NCBI RefSeq assembly: GCF_005876955.1
Contig: NZ_SSCL01000013.1
Span: 1 to 64,000 of the forward strand
Length of the DNA stretch: 64,000 nt
Direction of reading: 5' to 3'
Source: Sinomonas gamaensis
Lineage (GTDB): Bacteria; Actinomycetota; Actinomycetes; Actinomycetales; Micrococcaceae
Shown: positions 1-8,764 of the stretch, one piece after another
How positions within the stretch are numbered: position 1 is the stretch's first letter
How the letters are laid out: each line of letters opens with the position of its first letter
Translations under genes and position numbers: made by a program
The notes under the pieces: model-generated
Seen by the model: only the letters and a program-made list of their open reading frames with translations
What the model was told of the DNA's origin: nothing
Databases searched by the model: none

Positions 1-619
1 CGACCACGGCGGGCAGGCCCAGGGCCCGGGCCAGGATCGCGGTGTGGGACTGCGGGCCGCCGCCGGAGGTGACCAGGGCCAGGACCCGGGCCGGGTCCAG
101 GGTCGCGGTGTCGGCCGGGGCGAGGTCGTCCGCGGCGAGCACGAACGGGGTCGGGGAGGCCGGGATCCCCGGGGCGGGCAGCCCGCGCAGCTCGGCCACG
201 ATCCGGGACCGGACGTCTAGGACGTCGGCGGCCCGCTCGGCCATGTACCCGCCCAGGGACTTCAGCTTCTCCGCCACCGCGGCCCCGGACTCCCACACGG
301 CCCGCTCCGCGGTCCGGGCCGGCCCGTGCGGGCCCGGGGAGAGCAGCTTCACCGCGCCCTTGACCAGCATCGGGTCCGCGGCCATCAGCGCGGTGGCCTC
401 CAGCACGTTCCGGGCGTCCCCCGAGGCCGTCTCGGCCCGGGCCTTCAGCTCCGCCTGGACGGCCTTGGACGCGGCCCGGATCCGCTCGGCCTCCGACTCC
501 GGGCCCACCCCCTCCGGGATCGCGACATTCGCGTGCGGCTCCCGCACCGGGGCCGGCATCTGCCGCACCGGCCCCACAACCCGCCCCGGAGTCACACCAA
601 CGCCGTGAAACTGCTGCAT
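1..619 (-). CDS. ptsI: PTS enzyme I, phosphoenolpyruvate-protein phosphotransferase (N-terminal part)
   Basis: Enzyme I takes phosphate from PEP and passes it to HPr at the head of the sugar phosphotransferase system. Only the first 206 residues are inside the window; the gene runs off the left edge. The reading frame starts MQQFHGVGVTPGRVVGPV, and the swivelling-domain motif GGGPQSHTAIL carries the phospho-accepting His at about residue 192 (codon 44-46), close to the His189/190 of other enzymes I. The start ATG at 617-619 lies 26 bp beyond the fruA stop in the same direction, so ptsI is probably the last gene of the fru operon. The frame is free of stops throughout. The family call is firm; total length and C-terminal PEP-binding domain cannot be seen. 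Confidence 0.93.
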   Translation of the reverse strand, partial: MQQFHGVGVTPGRVVGPVRQMPAPVREPHANVAIPEGVGPESEAERIRAASKAVQAELKARAETASGDARNVLEATALMAADPMLVKGAVKLLSPGPHGPARTAERAVWESGAAVAEKLKSLGGYMAERAADVLDVRSRIVAELRGLPAPGIPASPTPFVLAADDLAPADTATLDPARVLALVTSGGGPQSHTAILARALGLPAVV

Positions 620-645
620 CTTCGACCTCGAACTTTCTCCGCTCG

Positions 646-2670
646 TCAGGCGGCGACAGGCTCAGCTTCGACGGCCTCCGGGGCCTTCCTGCCAACGTAG
701 CGCTTGAGGCCGATGGTGGCCAGAGCGGTCACGACCACGCCGACGGCAATCGAGACGACCCACAGGAGGAAGTTGTCGATCGCGAAGAAGACGAAGATTC
801 CGCCGTGCGGAGCCTTGGACGTGATGCCGAAGCCCATGGACAGCGCACCCGTGATCGCGCCGCCCAGCATCGAGGCGGGGATGACGCGGAACGGGTCCGC
901 TGCGGCGAACGGGATGGCACCCTCGGAGATGAACGCTGCGCCCAGGAGCCAGGCGGCCTTGCCGTTCTCGTGCTCCGTTGCGTTGAAGTTGCGGTGGTCG
1001 AGGACGGTGGCGAGAGCCATGGCGAGCGGCGGAACCATGCCCGCGGCCATGACGGCGGCCATGATCTGCCAGGGCGCGTGGTTCGTGGCGGACGCGGCGC
1101 CGAGGCCGGCGACGGCGAACGAGTAGGCCACCTTGTTGACCGGGCCGCCGAGGTCGAAGCACATCATGAGGCCGAGGATGATGCCGAGGACGATCGCGGC
1201 AGCACCGGACATGCCGGACAGCCAGTCGTTGAGGGCCTTCGTGACGAAGGCGATCGGGCCGCCGAGGACCACGAACATGAGGCCCGACGAGATGATCGAT
1301 GCCACCAGCGGGATGATCGCCACCGGCATGAGGCCACGGAGCCAGCGAGGAGCCGAGAGCGAGGCGAGCCAGTGCGCGGTGTAACCGGCCAAGAGGCCGC
1401 CGACGATGCCGCCGAGGAAGCCGGCGCCCATGAAGCCTGCTACCGCGCCGGCGGTGAAGCCGGGGGCGATGCCGGGGCGGTCAGCGAGGGCGTACCCGAT
1501 GTAGCCGGCGAGGGCCGGGACCAGGAAGCCGATCGAGAGCGCGCCGATCTTGAACAGCACTGCGCCGAGATACGCGCCGAGCGGTCCCCAGGCCTGCGTC
1601 CCAAAGTCGGTCGGCAGGTTGAAGAGGTTGTTCTTGACCACGATCGTGTCGGCGTACTTCGTGATGTCGTACCCGCCGAGGAGGAAGCCGAGCGCGATCA
1701 GAAGGCCGCCCGCCGCGACGAACGGGATCATGTAGCTGACGCCGGTGAGCAGGGCGCGCTTCAGCTTGGCACCGGTGGACTCGCGGCCTTCAGGAGCGGC
1801 CGACGACGGACCACCCGCAGTGCCCGCGAGGCGCCGGCCGTTGGGGTCGGCTGCCGTGGCGAGGGCCTCCTCGATCATGACGCGGGGCTCGTCGATCGCG
1901 CGCTTGACCGGCGACTGAACGTACGGCTTGCCGGCGAAGCGCTGCTTGTCGCGCACGTCCACGTCAACGGCGAAGACCACTGCGTCCGCGGCGTCGATGA
2001 TCGACTGGGCCAGCGGCGTCGCGCCCGCGGAGCCCTGCGTCTCCACCTGGACGTCGATGCCCTGCTCCTTGCCCGCGGCGACCAGCGAATCGGCGGCCAT
2101 GTAGGTGTGGGCAATGCCGGTCGGGCAGGCCGTGACGGCGACGATCCGCCGAACCGTGGAGGTGGAGGTGGACGATGCGGTAGCGGCAGCGGCCGGAGCG
2201 GCTTGTGCTTCACCGCCCGTCAGGCCGAGCGCCTCATTCACGAGCCCGACGACCTCCTGGGAGGTTCGTGCCGCCCGCAGGGCTGCCGTGAAGTCCTTCT
2301 TGATGAGGCTCCGGGCGAGCTTCGCGAGGAGCTTGAGGTGCTCCTGGTCGGCCCCGGAAGGCGCTGCGATGAAGAAGACGATGTCTGCCGGGCCATCTTT
2401 GGCGCCGAAGTCGACCGGCTGCGAGAGTCGGGCCATCGCGAGGGACGGTACGGTCACGGCCTCGGAGCGGCAGTGGGGGATCGCGATCCCGCCGGGCACG
2501 CCCGTGGCCGTCTTCTGCTCGCGTGCATACGCGTCGGCGAAGAGGCCTTCGGCGCCTGTCGCGCGGCCTTCGGCGGCCACAGTCTCGGCGAGCTTCCGGA
2601 TCACGTCGGCCGAAGCGTCGCCGAGGGCGACGTCCAGCAGGACCAGCTCCGGGCTGATGAGTTCGGTCAT
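646..2670 (-). CDS. fruA: PTS fructose transporter, fused IIA-IIB-IIC subunit
   Basis: This 674-residue membrane protein imports fructose while phosphorylating it to fructose 1-phosphate. Domains read in order IIA (about 1-150) with the active His66 in GIAIPHCRSEAV, an Ala/Thr-rich linker (about 152-172), IIB (about 173-275) with the phospho-Cys182 in AVTACPTGIAHTY, and a IIC membrane domain (about 320-660) with multiple hydrophobic segments. I chose the ATG at 2668-2670 because the product then begins directly at the IIA domain; upstream in-frame codons overlap fruK and look like noise. It lies 2 bp after fruK and just before ptsI in one operon with the DeoR regulator. The fused A-B-C order is common in bacterial fructose permeases. 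Confidence 0.95.
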   Translation of the reverse strand: MTELISPELVLLDVALGDASADVIRKLAETVAAEGRATGAEGLFADAYAREQKTATGVPGGIAIPHCRSEAVTVPSLAMARLSQPVDFGAKDGPADIVFFIAAPSGADQEHLKLLAKLARSLIKKDFTAALRAARTSQEVVGLVNEALGLTGGEAQAAPAAAATASSTSTSTVRRIVAVTACPTGIAHTYMAADSLVAAGKEQGIDVQVETQGSAGATPLAQSIIDAADAVVFAVDVDVRDKQRFAGKPYVQSPVKRAIDEPRVMIEEALATAADPNGRRLAGTAGGPSSAAPEGRESTGAKLKRALLTGVSYMIPFVAAGGLLIALGFLLGGYDITKYADTIVVKNNLFNLPTDFGTQAWGPLGAYLGAVLFKIGALSIGFLVPALAGYIGYALADRPGIAPGFTAGAVAGFMGAGFLGGIVGGLLAGYTAHWLASLSAPRWLRGLMPVAIIPLVASIISSGLMFVVLGGPIAFVTKALNDWLSGMSGAAAIVLGIILGLMMCFDLGGPVNKVAYSFAVAGLGAASATNHAPWQIMAAVMAAGMVPPLAMALATVLDHRNFNATEHENGKAAWLLGAAFISEGAIPFAAADPFRVIPASMLGGAITGALSMGFGITSKAPHGGIFVFFAIDNFLLWVVSIAVGVVVTALATIGLKRYVGRKAPEAVEAEPVAA

Positions 2671-2672
2671 GG

Positions 2673-3644
2673 TCAGTCCTTCGTGAGAGCCGTGACGGTC
2701 ACGGCAGAGGGGTGGGTCTGGTTGACAGCCGGGACGGTGGATCCCGGCAGGGAGGCGGCAGCCGCACCGTGGGCGACAGCCTGGCGGAGGCGGCCTTCGG
2801 CGTCCGCTCCGGAGATGTCGGCCAGGAGGTATCCGGCCAGGGAGGAGTCGCCGGCACCAACGGTGCTGACGGCCCGGATGGGGGCATGCGTGGCGAGCCA
2901 CGCGCCGTCGGCCGTCACAAGGACGGCGCCTTTTGCGCCGAGGGTGGCGAGCACAGCGCCCACTCCGGCGTTCACGAGGGAGCGCGCGGCGGTAGCCGCC
3001 CGCTCCGGTGAGGCCTCGAGCTCCGCCGGGGTGCCGGCGTCGGGGAGGCCCACGAGTGCGGCGAGCTCGGCGAGCTCGTCCGCGTTCGGCTTGAGGAGAT
3101 CGGGCCGGCCGCCGAGCGACGCCTCAAGGGGCGCGCCGGAGGAGTCGACGGCGATCTTCGGGGCGTCGTCGCCGAACTCGGTGCGGAGCCGCTCGGCGAC
3201 GAACGTGTAGAAGGAGGCGGGGACGCCTGGCGGGAGGGAGCCCGCGAGCACCACCCAGGAGGCCCCGCTCGACTGCTTCACCAAGAGCGTCAGCAGCTGC
3301 TCCTGCTGGTCCGCGGTGAGCTCGGGACCGGGTTCGTTGACCTTTGTGGTCACGCCGCCGGGCTCGGTCAGCGTGACGTTGGAGCGGAGCGTCTGGCCGA
3401 TGGGGAGCGCCGCGAACGGGACGCCGCGCGCCTCGAGTCCCACGACCACGGGGTCGCCGGGATCGCCGGGGAGGACTGCGAGCGTGTCGAGGCCCGACGC
3501 GACGAGCGCGCGGGACACGTTGACACCCTTGCCGCCGGATTCCTGGTGCACTGCGACGGCGCGCTGCACCTCGCCCCGGAGGAGGGGCCCGCCGAGTTCG
3601 ACCGTGCGGTCGAGGCTCGGGTTGGCCGTGAGGGTCACGATCAT
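2673..3644 (-). CDS. fruK: 1-phosphofructokinase
   Basis: PfkB-family sugar kinase of 323 residues that phosphorylates fructose 1-phosphate made by FruA to fructose 1,6-bisphosphate. The N-terminal MIVTLTANPSLDRTV, the ESGGKGVNVSRAL substrate loop and the C-terminal VGAGDS anion hole with catalytic Asp near residue 266 are all present. Its start codon overlaps the stop of the upstream DeoR regulator by 4 bp, and fruA follows after 2 bp, so the three are translationally linked. No oddities seen. Confidence 0.95.
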   Translation of the reverse strand: MIVTLTANPSLDRTVELGGPLLRGEVQRAVAVHQESGGKGVNVSRALVASGLDTLAVLPGDPGDPVVVGLEARGVPFAALPIGQTLRSNVTLTEPGGVTTKVNEPGPELTADQQEQLLTLLVKQSSGASWVVLAGSLPPGVPASFYTFVAERLRTEFGDDAPKIAVDSSGAPLEASLGGRPDLLKPNADELAELAALVGLPDAGTPAELEASPERAATAARSLVNAGVGAVLATLGAKGAVLVTADGAWLATHAPIRAVSTVGAGDSSLAGYLLADISGADAEGRLRQAVAHGAAAASLPGSTVPAVNQTHPSAVTVTALTKD

Positions 3645-4447
3645 CGCTTGCCTGCTTTCACTACTTCGACTCCTGCCTTCTCGAGCGCCGCGGCCAGATC
3701 CGGCTCAGGGTCGGCGTTCGTGACGATCGCATCGATCTGATCCAGCCGAGCGAATTGGACGAGGGTTTCGACGCCCAGCTTGCTGGCGTCCGCGAGGACG
3801 ACGACGCGCCTCGCCGAGCGCACGAACGCCGCCTTCACAGCGGCTTCCTCGCTGTCCGGGGTGCTCAGTCCGAAGGCGACGTGGACGCCGTTCGTGCCGA
3901 CGAAGGCCAGGTCGGGGCGCAGGCGCTCGACCGCTTCGACCGTCTCCTGTCCCACCGCGGCGCGGGTGAGGCCGCGGATCCGGCCGCCGAGGAGGTGGAC
4001 GGCGTGGCCAGGGACTCCCGCGAGCTTGTCCGCGAGGGGGAGGGCGTTGGTGATGACTACCTGCTCGTCGCTGGTGCGGCGGGCCGCCAGCTGGCCAAGG
4101 AGGACGTCGACGAGCGCCTCGGTCGAGCTGCCGGCATCGAGCAGGACGCTCCCGGGGCGGCTCGCAGCGATGAGGTCGGCGGCGGCTTCCGCGATCAGGC
4201 GCTTCTCAGGGAGGTGCTGGACGAGGCGCTCGGAGAGGGTGGTCTCGGTGGTGGAGACGTTGTCAGCGGGGACGGCACCCCCGTGGACTCGCCGGAGGAT
4301 CCCGGCCTGCTCGAGGGTGGCGAGATCGCGACGCACGGTTTCGGTCGTGACGGCGAAGCGGTCCGCGAGTTCGGTGACGCTCACCCGGCCCGCCTCGGCA
4401 ACCCGCGCCGCGACGAGCTTCTGCCGCTCCTCAGCGAACATCTGCAT
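3641..4447 (-). CDS. fruR: DeoR-family regulator of the fructose operon
   Basis: A 268-residue DeoR/GlpR-type repressor, first gene of the fru operon. The N-terminal winged helix (residues about 5-60, with RVSVTELADRFAVTTETVRRDL) is followed by a sugar-phosphate sensor domain containing the family's DAGSSTEALV and TNALPLADKL segments. Members of this family usually respond to fructose 1-phosphate or a related ester and act on their own operon. The first of two close ATG codons is preferred because an AAGGAC ribosome site lies 5 nt upstream. Its stop overlaps the fruK start. The ligand is inferred from context. Confidence 0.88.
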   Translation of the reverse strand: MQMFAEERQKLVAARVAEAGRVSVTELADRFAVTTETVRRDLATLEQAGILRRVHGGAVPADNVSTTETTLSERLVQHLPEKRLIAEAAADLIAASRPGSVLLDAGSSTEALVDVLLGQLAARRTSDEQVVITNALPLADKLAGVPGHAVHLLGGRIRGLTRAAVGQETVEAVERLRPDLAFVGTNGVHVAFGLSTPDSEEAAVKAAFVRSARRVVVLADASKLGVETLVQFARLDQIDAIVTNADPEPDLAAALEKAGVEVVKAGKR

Positions 4448-4499
4448 CGAACGTCCTTGTCCTCATGTGGCTTGCATCACAACAACTTTGGTTTGATTG

Positions 4500-4529
4500 A
4501 CTCTATCTGCGTTTCTGTGGCTTTGTCAA
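4500..4529 (-). promoter_or_regulatory. Likely sigma-70 promoter of the fru operon
   Basis: Read on the minus strand, TTGACA (4524-4529) and TAGAGT (4500-4505) are separated by 18 nt and point at fruR, whose start is about 50 bp downstream. The surrounding stretch 4448-4560 is distinctly AT-richer than the flanking genes and contains CAAAC/CAAAG steps that could be FruR half-sites. The hexamer match is seen; operator identity is a guess. Confidence 0.6.
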
Positions 4530-4573
4530 CGGTTCCCACATAAACAAAGATCGGCCTAGTCCCAACACAAAAA

Positions 4574-4600
4574 TGGAGCCCGGCACAAAGCCGGGCTCCA
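4574..4600 (-). terminator. Intrinsic terminator downstream of the DUF6458 gene
   Basis: TGGAGCCCGGC (4574-4584) and GCCGGGCTCCA (4590-4600) form a perfect 11-bp stem with a 5-nt loop. On the minus strand the stem is followed by a T run, the classical arrangement for ending transcription of the leftward gene at 4654-4869. Confidence 0.85.
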
Positions 4601-4653
4601 CGTTGGTTCTCTCGCTGGGGAGGTCACACCTCGGGGGACATCACGCTTCCTGG

Positions 4654-4869
4654 TCAGACATCGACGTCGTCGACACCCGCGCCGCGATGCCGCACCACAG
4701 TCCTGTGGCTCGACGCCATGATCAGGGACACAATGAGGCCCACTGCGCCAACCGCCATGAGGATGTAGCCGATCACGGTCTGGTTGACGTAGGGGATGAC
4801 TCCTGGCTGCACGGCGAACGTCAGGATGGCGCCCAGAGCGATGAGAACGATCGATGAACCAATTCGCAT
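4654..4869 (-). CDS. DUF6458-like small membrane protein
   Basis: A 71-residue protein beginning MRIGSSIVLIALGAILTFAV, with two predicted membrane helices (about 5-22 and 32-50) separated by a short loop, then a basic and acidic tail. The opening and size match the DUF6458 family of Actinobacteria, whose function is unknown. A strong GAGGAG ribosome site precedes the ATG, and an intrinsic terminator follows, so it is a stand-alone transcript between the fru operon and the divergent esterase. Confidence 0.8.
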   Translation of the reverse strand: MRIGSSIVLIALGAILTFAVQPGVIPYVNQTVIGYILMAVGAVGLIVSLIMASSHRTVVRHRGAGVDDVDV

Positions 4870-4967
4870 GATTCACTCCTCTTCTTGTACGGGTGCGGAC
4901 GTGCACTCGCTGCACCCTCGCTACTACCCAGTGAGGCTTCCCATAAACCCCAGTTAGACTCGGCGCC

Positions 4968-5603
4968 ATGCCGAGACCGCTGGACGTGGTGTGGTCCGAT
5001 CCCGAGAACGAGCGCCCCGGAAAGCCCCTGATCGTCCTCCTGCACGGCTACGGAAGCTCGCCTGAGCGCATCCTCGCGGCCGCCCGGGGCCTGCCGACCG
5101 AATTCACCCTCGCGGCTCCCCGCGGCCCGCTCGACGTGGGCGGCGACCACGGGTGGTTCCTCCTGGACTTCTTCCTCGCCTCCGACTTCGCCGAGGTCGT
5201 GGAGACGACGACGGCGGTCCAAGCCTGGGTCGACACCGTTCGGGCGAACCATCCGAGTGTCGCCCTCCTCGGCTTCTCCCAGGGCATGGCCCTCGCAAGC
5301 ACCCTCGTCCGGCTCACGCCACACGCCTACGCCGCCGTCGTCGGCCTCTCGGGGTACGTGCTCGAGAACGAGCTGCTCGCCCTCACAGAGAATTTCCCCG
5401 AGCCGCCGGCGTTCTTCTGGGGGCGCGACGTCGAGGACCCGGTCATCAATGCCGACGCTGTGGCCTCGACATCCGTCTGGCTCGATGAGCACACGCGGCT
5501 GACGGCGAGGACCTACCCGGGCATGGGCCATCGAATCGGCAGCCGCGAGATCTCGGATGTCGCAGTGTTCCTCCGGCACTATCTGCGGGCACCGCGGGTC
5601 TAG
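4968..5603 (+). CDS. Alpha/beta hydrolase, carboxylesterase/phospholipase type
   Basis: A 211-residue cytoplasmic serine hydrolase of the small carboxylesterase family. The oxyanion strand IVLLHGYGS is at 22-30, the nucleophile Ser104 sits in LGFSQGMALA, an acid residue is likely Asp154 or Asp157 in WGRDVEDPVI, and the catalytic His188 is in GMGHRIG. No signal peptide. Substrate unknown; relatives cleave short acyl or lysophospholipid esters. The next gene starts 9 bp after its stop, so the two may be cotranscribed. Confidence 0.85.
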   Translation: MPRPLDVVWSDPENERPGKPLIVLLHGYGSSPERILAAARGLPTEFTLAAPRGPLDVGGDHGWFLLDFFLASDFAEVVETTTAVQAWVDTVRANHPSVALLGFSQGMALASTLVRLTPHAYAAVVGLSGYVLENELLALTENFPEPPAFFWGRDVEDPVINADAVASTSVWLDEHTRLTARTYPGMGHRIGSREISDVAVFLRHYLRAPRV

Positions 5604-5612
5604 GCTGGGGGG

Positions 5613-6473
5613 ATGGCGAGGAAGAATCGTGCTCTCCGCATCGCCCAGGAATCTGCCCGTGGAGCAATGTTCGACCGCTCGGGACGCCCGCGCCCCGGCC
5701 TCCACCGTGCCCTCCTGCGCGCCGTCGACGTCCAGCGCCCGCTCGTCCTGGCAAACCTGCGCCGAATGCGCCGCCAGAATCCGGGCTTCAGCCCCGCGCA
5801 ATTGAGCCGGCGGCTCGAGCGCGACTATCTGGCAGCGGTGGCCGGGGGAGGGGCAGCAGTGGGCGGGACAGCGGCGGTCCCCGGGGTGGGAACCGTCGCG
5901 TCCCTTGGCCTCTCCGCAGTCGCGACAGTGGGCTTCCTCGAGGCCACCGCGTTCTATGCGGCTTCGGTCGCCGAGCTCCACGGGATTCATCTCGAGGACC
6001 CGGAGCGGGCACGCACCACGGTCATGGCCATCATGCTCGGCGAGGAGGGAGCTGCTCTGCTCAGCAGCCTCACGGGCCACGCGCTCGGGCCCGGTGCTGG
6101 TCCCCAAGCGGCGTGGGGCGCCGCGATCAACCGCTCCGTCTCCGCTCCCGCCGTGCGGCTCATCCAGCGCCAGATCCAGGAGCGGTTCTTCAAGTGGGTC
6201 CTGCGCCGCCAAGCCGGTGCCATGCTCGGGCGGGCGCTCCCGTTCGGGGTCGGCGCAGTGGTGGGCGGTGCCGGGAATCTGGCCATGGGGCGCGCGGTCA
6301 TCCGTGCCACCCGCACCGCCTTCGGCCCAGCGCCGGGCGCTTTCCTTGAGACGGTGCCCGGCGAAGTGGTCGCCGCGCCTTCTGTTGCAGGCCTCGCGGC
6401 GGAGTCGCCGCAGCAGGTTGTGGAACGCGAGATCGAGGAGCGTCGGGCTCGGCTGCACGGGAACGGCCGCTGA
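5613..6473 (+). CDS. Hypothetical protein with glycine/alanine-rich hydrophobic core
   Basis: A 286-residue protein I cannot assign. It starts with a basic stretch (MARKNRALRIAQESARG), has a Gly/Ala-rich hydrophobic segment at about 75-110 and a second one at about 200-225 (LPFGVGAVVGGAGNLAMG), and ends in a charged tail rich in Glu and Arg. The arrangement of Gly-rich hydrophobic hairpins resembles EcsC-like proteins, but this is only an impression. Coding use and the GGGGGG ribosome site before the ATG support a real gene, and it follows the esterase by 9 bp. Confidence 0.7.
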   Translation: MARKNRALRIAQESARGAMFDRSGRPRPGLHRALLRAVDVQRPLVLANLRRMRRQNPGFSPAQLSRRLERDYLAAVAGGGAAVGGTAAVPGVGTVASLGLSAVATVGFLEATAFYAASVAELHGIHLEDPERARTTVMAIMLGEEGAALLSSLTGHALGPGAGPQAAWGAAINRSVSAPAVRLIQRQIQERFFKWVLRRQAGAMLGRALPFGVGAVVGGAGNLAMGRAVIRATRTAFGPAPGAFLETVPGEVVAAPSVAGLAAESPQQVVEREIEERRARLHGNGR

Positions 6474-6520
6474 CGCGTTCCTCACCTGGCCAGCCGCTCA
6501 GTTTCCTCGCGGGCTAGGCG

Positions 6521-7834
6521 TTACCCGCCGAAGATGGCGTGCGCGACGGCGTAGATGAGCAGACCCGCGAGGGCGCCGACAATCGTGCCGTTGAGCCGGA
6601 TGTACTGCAGGTCGCGCCCCACCTGGAGCTCGATCTTCTGCGACGTCTCCTCGGCGTCCCAGCGGGCAATCGTGTCCTCGATGACCCCAGCGATGTCCGA
6701 GCGGTAGGTCGAGACGACGTAGCCGGCGGCGTCGCCGATCCAGGCATTGACCTTGTCGGCCAGCTCGTCCTCGGAAACCAGGCGGGTGCCGAAGTCGCGA
6801 ACCGCGGTCGTGAAACGCCGGTACAGCTCGCTGTGGGGGTCGTTGACGGCGTCGAGGAGGGCGTGCTTGATGGTCGACCACGTGCGCTGCGCCAGGTCGC
6901 GCACCTCGGGATCGCCGAGGACCTGCGCCTTGATGTTCTCGGCGCGGGCGATCATCCCCGGATCGTGCTGGAGATCCTGCGCCAGGTCCTTGAGGTACTT
7001 GTCGATCGACTGCCGGACCTGGTGGTTCGGGTCGGACTGGACCGCCGCCACAAACTTGGACAGCTCGATGTAGACCTTGTCCCCCACGAGCTCGTTCGCG
7101 AAATGGGGAACCCACGATGGCGCGCGATCCGTGACCAGATGGGACACCGTCTGGTAGTTCCCGCTCACCCAATCCGCCGCGCGGTCCACGAGGAGGTCGA
7201 CGAGCCGGTGGTGATGGCCGGCGTCGAACACGCGCTCGGCGAGGCGGCCGATCGGCGGGCCCCACGGCGGGGTGAGCAGATGCTTCCGCACGAGCCCCTC
7301 GATGACCGCTTGGACGTCGTCGTCATTGAGCACAGTGAACGCTCCGCGGACGACGGCGGCACCCTCCTTGGCGACCCGCTTGGCTCCCGCCGGGGTCGCC
7401 AGCCAGCCGCCCACCTTGCGCGCGATGTCCACCGAATCGAGCTTCGTGCGGACGACGTCCGCGGAGAGGAAATTGTCCTCCACAAAGCCGCTCAGCGCCG
7501 AGCCGATCTGGTCCTTCCGGCGAGGGATGATCGCGGTGTGGGGGATCTTGAGGCCCATCGGGTGGCGGAAGAGCGCGGTGACCGCGAACCAGTCGGCGAG
7601 GGCGCCCACCATGCCGCCCTCCGCCGCGGCGCGGACGTACTGGAGCCAGGGCACCTGGCCCTGAAACGCGAAGGCGACGGCGAAGACCACGGCCATCGCA
7701 ACAAGCAGGCTCAGCGCGAGGGCCTTCATGCGGCGGAGCGCCGCGGCGCGTTCGGCGTCCGCGGGGCTGAGCTCGGGCTTCGGGCGTGCCGAGGCCCGGG
7801 TAGGGGTCTCCGATCCGGGATGGAGCGTCACCAT
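6521..7834 (-). CDS. DUF445 family membrane-anchored protein
   Basis: A 437-residue protein of the DUF445 (YjiN-like) family. It has an N-terminal helix (about 36-58), the conserved ADWFAVTALFRHPMGLKIPHT region at about 80-100, a long helical central part, and a C-terminal hydrophobic anchor (GTIVGALAGLLIYAVAHAIF). Function is unknown; membrane attachment at both ends with a long cytoplasmic or periplasmic helical body is the usual picture. It is convergent with the preceding hypothetical gene and divergent from the GDPD gene 54 bp away. Confidence 0.88.
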   Translation of the reverse strand: MVTLHPGSETPTRASARPKPELSPADAERAAALRRMKALALSLLVAMAVVFAVAFAFQGQVPWLQYVRAAAEGGMVGALADWFAVTALFRHPMGLKIPHTAIIPRRKDQIGSALSGFVEDNFLSADVVRTKLDSVDIARKVGGWLATPAGAKRVAKEGAAVVRGAFTVLNDDDVQAVIEGLVRKHLLTPPWGPPIGRLAERVFDAGHHHRLVDLLVDRAADWVSGNYQTVSHLVTDRAPSWVPHFANELVGDKVYIELSKFVAAVQSDPNHQVRQSIDKYLKDLAQDLQHDPGMIARAENIKAQVLGDPEVRDLAQRTWSTIKHALLDAVNDPHSELYRRFTTAVRDFGTRLVSEDELADKVNAWIGDAAGYVVSTYRSDIAGVIEDTIARWDAEETSQKIELQVGRDLQYIRLNGTIVGALAGLLIYAVAHAIFGG

Positions 7835-7888
7835 ACAGCAACCCTACCCGCGAGCGTCGGCGCCCAAGAGGTTCGATAGCGTAGAACC

Positions 7889-8764
7889 ATGACTTCCGAG
7901 CGCCCTCTCGTGTACGCCCACCGTGGAGCAAGCGCCCAGTTCGCCGAACACACGCGCGCGGCCTACCTCCAAGCGCTCGCTGACGGCGCCGACGGGGTCG
8001 AGTGCGACGTCCACCTCACGCGCGACCAGCACATCGTGCTCCTCCACGACTCCAACCTCGATCGCACCTCAACCGGCACAGGTCCCGTGGGGGATCGCAC
8101 CCTCGACGAGCTGCGAGAGCTGGACTTCTCGTCGTGGAAGGGCGCGCGCATCCCCGTCGAGTACGGGGCTGTGAGCGAGCAGCTGCTCACCCTTCCGGAC
8201 CTCCTGGACCTCCTCGAGGCCGCGGACCGGGAGATCGGCCTCGCGATTGAGCTCAAGCATCCGAGCCCTTACCAGCTTCGGCTCGAAGACACCGTCCTCA
8301 AGCTCCTCGAGGCCCGCGGCTGGGAACCCGAGTCGTCCCGGCGCGGGAAAGTTCAGGTGAGCTTCATGAGCTTCGACTCGGACGCCGTCCGGTACCTCCT
8401 CGGCCACATGCCGCCTGAGCACGTCTGCATGCTCGTGGACGACGTCCAGGTGGAGGATGTTCGGACCGACCTGGCCCTGGGACGCCTGACCGGGGGCGCG
8501 GTCGCCAATGTGCTCAAGGCGGCACAGGCCGAGGCGGAGGAGATCCTCGACGGCGGACGCGCGGGCATCGCGGGCCCGGGCATCGGGTACGTGCGCAGCC
8601 ACCCGAACCGCGTCCGCCAATGGCTCGCCGACGGCAGGCGTTTCCGCGTGTGGACGGTCGACGAGGCCGACGACGTTGAGCACTGCCTCGCCGTCGGGGT
8701 TCAGGAGATCACCACGAACCGCCCCGCCGACGTACTCAAGCAGGTGGGCGCGACCGTTGTCTGA
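7889..8764 (+). CDS. Glycerophosphodiester phosphodiesterase
   Basis: A 291-residue GDPD TIM-barrel enzyme that hydrolyses glycerophosphodiesters to glycerol 3-phosphate and an alcohol. The metal and catalytic residues are seen as His11 in YAHRG, Glu38 and Asp40 in GVECDVHLT, and His53 in LLHDSNLDRT. The usual PENT of the first motif reads AEHT here, keeping the Glu. No signal peptide, so a cytoplasmic enzyme. The C-terminal RFRVWTVDEAD motif is intact. Its stop overlaps the likely start of the azlC-like gene. Confidence 0.92.
   Translation: MTSERPLVYAHRGASAQFAEHTRAAYLQALADGADGVECDVHLTRDQHIVLLHDSNLDRTSTGTGPVGDRTLDELRELDFSSWKGARIPVEYGAVSEQLLTLPDLLDLLEAADREIGLAIELKHPSPYQLRLEDTVLKLLEARGWEPESSRRGKVQVSFMSFDSDAVRYLLGHMPPEHVCMLVDDVQVEDVRTDLALGRLTGGAVANVLKAAQAEAEEILDGGRAGIAGPGIGYVRSHPNRVRQWLADGRRFRVWTVDEADDVEHCLAVGVQEITTNRPADVLKQVGATVV

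Noticed and set aside
805-3210. An 801-codon open frame on the plus strand across the fru genes
   Set aside because: It is antisense to fruA and fruK, has Arg/Gly/Asp-rich shadow composition and no motif; high GC makes such frames common.
4821-6485. A 554-codon leftward frame
   Set aside because: Antisense to the esterase and the hypothetical gene, both of which have starts, ribosome sites or catalytic motifs.
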